A program made the translations under genes and the position numbers. The notes under the pieces are model-generated. The model made no database searches, was not told the origin of the DNA, and was given only the letters and a program-made list of their open reading frames with translations. From JACAEY01 sp049700155 (lineage in GTDB: Bacteria; Nitrospirota; Thermodesulfovibrionia; Thermodesulfovibrionales; SM23-35), in NCBI GenBank assembly GCA_049700155.1, contig JBNAVX010000049.1, positions 1-17,698 of the forward strand: a DNA stretch of 17,698 nt, written 5' to 3'. Of the stretch, positions 14,147 to 17,698 are shown one piece after another. The first letter of the stretch is position 1. Each line of letters starts with the position of its first letter.

Positions 14147-15429
14147 TGCTGTTTTCAGATCTTCATCTGATTCTCTTGTAAAACGCCTGACTACTAAGGT
14201 TGAGGTGATACAGGTTATCATTAGAGGAAGTATGATCTTATAATTTCAGGTCATCTCAAACATAATGAGGATAGCTTAAATTGGGGCATGAGATGCTCCT
14301 GCAAAAACTGATCCCATACCCACTAAGGCACATGCACCACTTGGGATAGCATATTCAGGGAACAAAAATTGAGTAAGTTTACCGTATGATTCTCCTAACA
14401 TAGCTCCAATAAATAGGGATGGAGCAAAAACCCCACCTGAACCGCCTGAACCAATAGTCAAAGAAGTTGCTATAATTTTTACAAAAACGAGAGTAACAAC
14501 TAACCAGAATGTAATCTTTCCATACAAAGCTAATTCTATAGACTCATAGCCAACTCCAAAGATCTGAGGAAAAAAAGACCTATTAATCCAATGATTAATC
14601 CACCAAATACAGGCTTTATATATTCAGCTATCTTCCAAGAATCAAATATGTCTTCACATTTATAGAGAGATTTTATAAACAGGAGGGCTGTAAAAGCAGA
14701 AAAAAAACCAAATATAAAGTAAAGAGGGATTTCCCATATACTTAGTAATTCATATTGAGGAACCATAAAAGCTGGATGATCACCCAGAAAAGATCTAGAT
14801 ATTACTGTTGCAGTCACTGAAGAGAGAACTACAGAGGAAAAGAATCTCAGGGCATAATCTCCTAAAATAACTTCAAGAGCAAAGAATATACCTGCTATAG
14901 GTGCATTAAAGGTAGCAGCAATTCCACCTGCTGCCCCGCATGCAACTAATATCTTTATTTTCTCTTCTGACAGCTTAAATACTTGCCCCAGACTTGAGCC
15001 CAAAGCAGAGCCGATCTGAACAATAGGTCCTTCCCTGCCGACTGAACCCCCAGACCCTATACATATGGAAGAAGCTAATGCCTTAATAATTGCCACTCTT
15101 GGTCTGATTTTACCACCTAATGCAGCAACTGCTAACATAACCTCGGGTACACCATGGACCTTTGCCTCTCTTGCAAATAGATAGATTAAGGGACCTACAA
15201 TTAAGCCATCGCTTGCTGGAATAAGGATTACATAATACATTCCCAAAAACTGAAGAAAATTATATCCTTGTTCAAAAAATATAAATTTAAAACTGTTTAT
15301 AAGCCATCGGAAGATAATAGCCCCAAAACCAGAGCCCACACCTACTACTACAGAAAAAAATAACAGGAAAAGAGTTTCAGAGGTCTGAAGATAGAAAACT
15401 ATTTCTTTAGTCTTTTCTTTTATTTTCAT
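14147..15429 (-). pseudogene. ClC-family chloride transporter, frameshift plus two in-frame stops
   Basis: Starts at ATG 15429, overlapping the otsB stop by four bases. The first 282 residues are good ClC: GSGGSVGREGPIVQIGSALG (125-144) with the gating glutamate E133, which is typical of Cl-/H+ exchangers, and CGAAGGIAATFNAPIAG. The frame breaks at a 7-T/2-C run (14568-14576): one base is missing before PQIFGVGYESIELALYGKI. The new frame gives GSGGSGGVFAPSLFIGAMLG and FAGASHAPI, then meets TAA (14276-14278) and, nine codons on, TGA (14246-14248). Beyond these stops family sequence still continues (AILIMFEMT, IILPLMITCITSTLVVRRFT) up to the gap. The TGA stands where a conserved Gly is expected. 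The frameshift could be a sequencing error, but two further stops in the same gene argue for real decay. Confidence 0.9.
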
Positions 15430-16235
15430 TTTTCTATAAACTCATATACTTGTTTCAAAAACTTAGTAATCTCCCAATAACCTTTAAGATAATATACAGC
15501 AGAGCTCCTTTTTGACTTTCCAATCCTTACGGTTACACCTTTCAAATAAAGTGCCTTGAAAGCAGTCTCATCGGTCTTGTCATCGCCGACATATATGGGT
15601 AAACATTTATCATTAAATCTTTGTAAAAACCATAAAACAGCTTTACCTTTATCCCATGTCATATCTGGCAACAATTCTAATACTTTCTTTCCTTTAATTA
15701 CAGACAATAACTTTTTATCTGAATATTTATTAACAACATTATTAAAAATCTTTTCTAAACGCAGTATGTCCTCTGTTTTAACACTGCGGAAATGAAGGCT
15801 AAATGTAAATTTTTTATCCTCAAGCCATGCACCGTCAATGTCTTTAATTTCTTCCTTCAATTTCTGTCTTATCTGATTTATAACCTTTTTTACAGATACA
15901 GCTTTAGGATGTTTATATCTAAGATTAGGTCCGGATATGTCTAACCCGTGGTTGCCACCATAATAAATTTTTTTAATGTCTATCCTCTGTTTTATATCTT
16001 TTAATGACCTACCACTCAATATAGTTAAATAACAATTCTTGGAGTCTCTCATTAACTCCAAATGTCTTTTTAACTTATGCGATAAGGTACATTTTGACGG
16101 ATTCTTCTGAATAGGTACCAATGTACCATCAAAATCTAAGAATAATGCTATCTTTCTTTTAGATTTTAACAAATCGGATAAATAATCTTTCCCAAAGAAA
16201 TAATATGGAGGAGAGGTCCTGTTATGCTTTTTCAT
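15426..16235 (-). CDS. otsB: Trehalose-6-phosphate phosphatase
   Basis: Removes the phosphate from trehalose-6-phosphate to give trehalose, a compatible solute. It is a 269-residue HAD-superfamily protein of normal OtsB length. Motif I LFLDFDGTLVPI has nucleophile D34 and acid/base D36; motif II is ILSGRSLKDI; GNHGLDI and the cap-domain segment GAWLEDKKFTFSLHFR follow; motif III is WDKGKAVLW and motif IV VGDDKTDETAF. The ATG start at 16235 lies within the last 14 bp of otsA with no strong Shine-Dalgarno site, so it probably depends on translation of otsA. It overlaps the ClC gene by four bases. Confidence 0.95.
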   Translation of the reverse strand: MKKHNRTSPPYYFFGKDYLSDLLKSKRKIALFLDFDGTLVPIQKNPSKCTLSHKLKRHLELMRDSKNCYLTILSGRSLKDIKQRIDIKKIYYGGNHGLDISGPNLRYKHPKAVSVKKVINQIRQKLKEEIKDIDGAWLEDKKFTFSLHFRSVKTEDILRLEKIFNNVVNKYSDKKLLSVIKGKKVLELLPDMTWDKGKAVLWFLQRFNDKCLPIYVGDDKTDETAFKALYLKGVTVRIGKSKRSSAVYYLKGYWEITKFLKQVYEFIEK

Positions 16236-17698
16236 TTGGAGTTTCTGGCCTTAACCTTGCAAGTGTTGTAATTAAATTCCCTGCCCAGCGATAAATATTA
16301 TGGTCTCTTACAATTGCTTGCATTCTCTTCATTCTTTCAGACCTTTCCTGAGGTTCCATAGTGAGTGAAATGTATATAGCATCTGCCATCTCCTCTATAT
16401 CATAAGGATTTATAATAATAGCATCCCTAAGCTCTCTTGAAGCACCTGTAAATTGACTGAGAATCAACACGCCGTCTTCATCTCTGCGTGCAGATACAAA
16501 CTCTTTAGCAACAAGATTCATTCCATCATGAAGAGATGTAACCATACAAATGTCTGCAATCTTATAAAATTTATAAATCTCCTCATGACTGTGATGTGCC
16601 TTAAGAAATACAATAGGTCTCCATCCTTTAGTCTGAAAACGCCAGTTAATCTTGTCCACCATCTCTTCCACCTCTGTTATTAATTCCCTGTACCTTTTGA
16701 TATGTGTTCTGCTTGGGGCAGCAAGTTCTATAAATGTAAACTTTCCGATAAAATCTGGATATTTTTCAAGAAACCTCTCTATAGCTCTGAAACGTTCTGG
16801 AATTCCTTTTGTATAATCTATACGGTCAACTCCAACACCTATATATTCTGCTGATACATCTATATCCTTCAATATGCTTTCTTTTAGTCCCTCTTTTGTC
16901 TGATCTAAATTAAGATTACCTAAAAAACCTTCAAAACCTACGCTTATTGGAAAAGGTCTTACATATGTAGTATGTCCAGCCCTTTCTATTAAGAATTGTT
17001 CCCAATCAATCCTTGATTCAAGGAATCTATCAACAGTATCTAAAAAATTGTTGCAAAAAACTGTATCTGGAAGCCCATAAGGTCTGCTCCAAGCATCCCG
17101 ATAAGTATCTCCTGACGCCAGGGACAGATTCCAAAAGCCTCTGGATTAGGCCAGGGTATATGCCAGAAGAGTGCAACCCTAACATCAGGCCTTTTCTTTT
17201 TGACCAGAAATGGAAGAAGCGCAAGGTGATAGTCCTGAATCAGAACAAGAGGTGCTTCTTCATCAGAAATCTCCTTTAACAATGCCTCTGCAAATTTTTC
17301 ATTCACCTTCTGATAATTAACCCAATCCTCCAATCGGAAAACAGGACGGGTGTGAGTAATGTGGCAGAGTGGCCATATACCTTCGTTAGAAAAACCGTAA
17401 TAGTAACCATCTTCTTCCTCTTTTGTAAGCCATATTCTTTTAAGTGTATAAGATGGGTTTTCAGGTGGAACACGCACTTGGTCATTATTATCCACAAACT
17501 CACGGTCACCGTTACCACTACCATGAGCAATCCATATCCCATCACATATCCGCATTACAGGATCAAGTGCAGTGACAAGGCCACCAGCAGGAACAATACA
17601 TTTAAAATTGCTCCCTTCTTTAACATGCATATATGGTTCTCTATTAGAAATAAGGAACAACTTTTTATCTCCCAGTTCAGCACGAACACATTCTTTCA
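16222..17698 (-). CDS. otsA: Trehalose-6-phosphate synthase (GT20), 5' end outside window, one frameshift
   Basis: Transfers glucose from UDP-glucose to glucose-6-phosphate, giving trehalose-6-phosphate. The gene runs off the right edge (the frame is open to 17698); the TTG at 17660 is internal. Seen in order: LFLISNREPYMH, PAGGLVTALDP, WIAHGSGNGDRE, YYYGFSNEGIWPLCHI, QDYHLALLP, FWHIPWPNPE, VGVDRIDYTKGIPERF (donor/phosphate-binding R and K), HDGMNLVAKEF (nucleotide-binding E) and SQFTGASREL. The frame breaks at a run of six T (17055-17060): with seven T the protein reads through NNFLDTVDRFLESRIDW and GHTTYVRPFPISVGFE into the second part. As written, the frame stops at TAG near 17040. A homopolymer error in the assembly is the simplest explanation, since both halves are fully conserved. 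otsB follows with a 14-bp overlap. Confidence 0.93.

Noticed and set aside
14015..14221. ORF spanning the N gap
   Set aside because: It translates through undetermined bases; its two ends belong to the ClC remnant and the region before the KefB fragment.
14246..14278. TGA at a Gly position in the ClC gene, suggesting TGA recoding as glycine
   Set aside because: TGA is a normal stop elsewhere (valS, the small exported protein), and a TAA stop nine codons upstream cannot be explained by recoding.

Overview
The window is AT-rich bacterial DNA with tightly packed genes using Shine-Dalgarno starts, several of them GTG or TTG. The mix of genes (delta-proteobacterial/Nitrospirota-type receiver protein, secreted M1-like peptidase, trehalose-6-phosphate synthase of the SNREPY type, bifunctional glutamine-dependent NAD synthetase) suggests an AT-rich relative of Nitrospirota (Thermodesulfovibrio-like) or a neighbouring phylum. 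This placement is inference. A run of exactly 100 N (14047-14146) marks a scaffold join, so the window comes from a draft or metagenome assembly and adjacency across that point is not proven.

Layout. Only the first gene lies on the + strand: a LysR-type regulator (259-1075) that is broken by a frameshifting deletion near its end. It is preceded by a near-consensus promoter that places the transcript start on the ATG, by overlapping dyads that look like a LysR operator, and by a divergent promoter that leads out of the window through an 8-codon ORF and a hairpin. Everything else reads on the - strand. From right to left: otsA (cut by the window edge, one frameshift), otsB, a decayed ClC chloride transporter, the assembly gap, the 5' end of a KefB-type cation/proton antiporter, an intact Na+/Ca2+-exchanger-family gene, the 3' end of a KefB-type antiporter, then a housekeeping run: nadE, a small exported protein, rsmI, a VanZ-like membrane protein, a receiver-domain protein with long internal repeats, valS, a tail-anchored solenoid protein, nadC and an exported M1-like peptidase. 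A 28-codon relic resembling the C-terminus of an HD-GYP protein lies between the peptidase and the LysR gene.

How the genes fit together. The otsA-otsB-ClC-Kef-exchanger stretch reads as an osmotic/ion-homeostasis block (trehalose synthesis, chloride, potassium/proton and calcium/sodium transport), but much of it is damaged: ClC has a frameshift and two in-frame stops, Kef survives only as two end fragments on either side of the exchanger, and otsA has a homopolymer frameshift that may be a sequencing error. nadE and nadC carry out the last and an early step of NAD synthesis and sit in the same run with rsmI and valS (translation).

The most notable observations are: the receiver protein built from two different gapless repeat families (about six 19-residue and four 31-residue units); valS with no ATG/GTG/TTG available for its N-terminus, apparently starting at ATT; a 15-residue-period tail-anchored solenoid protein; a 13-bp perfect inverted repeat that encodes the end of nadC and the start of the next ORF; and the Kef gene split around the exchanger. 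I did not find a clear new defence or mobile system here.
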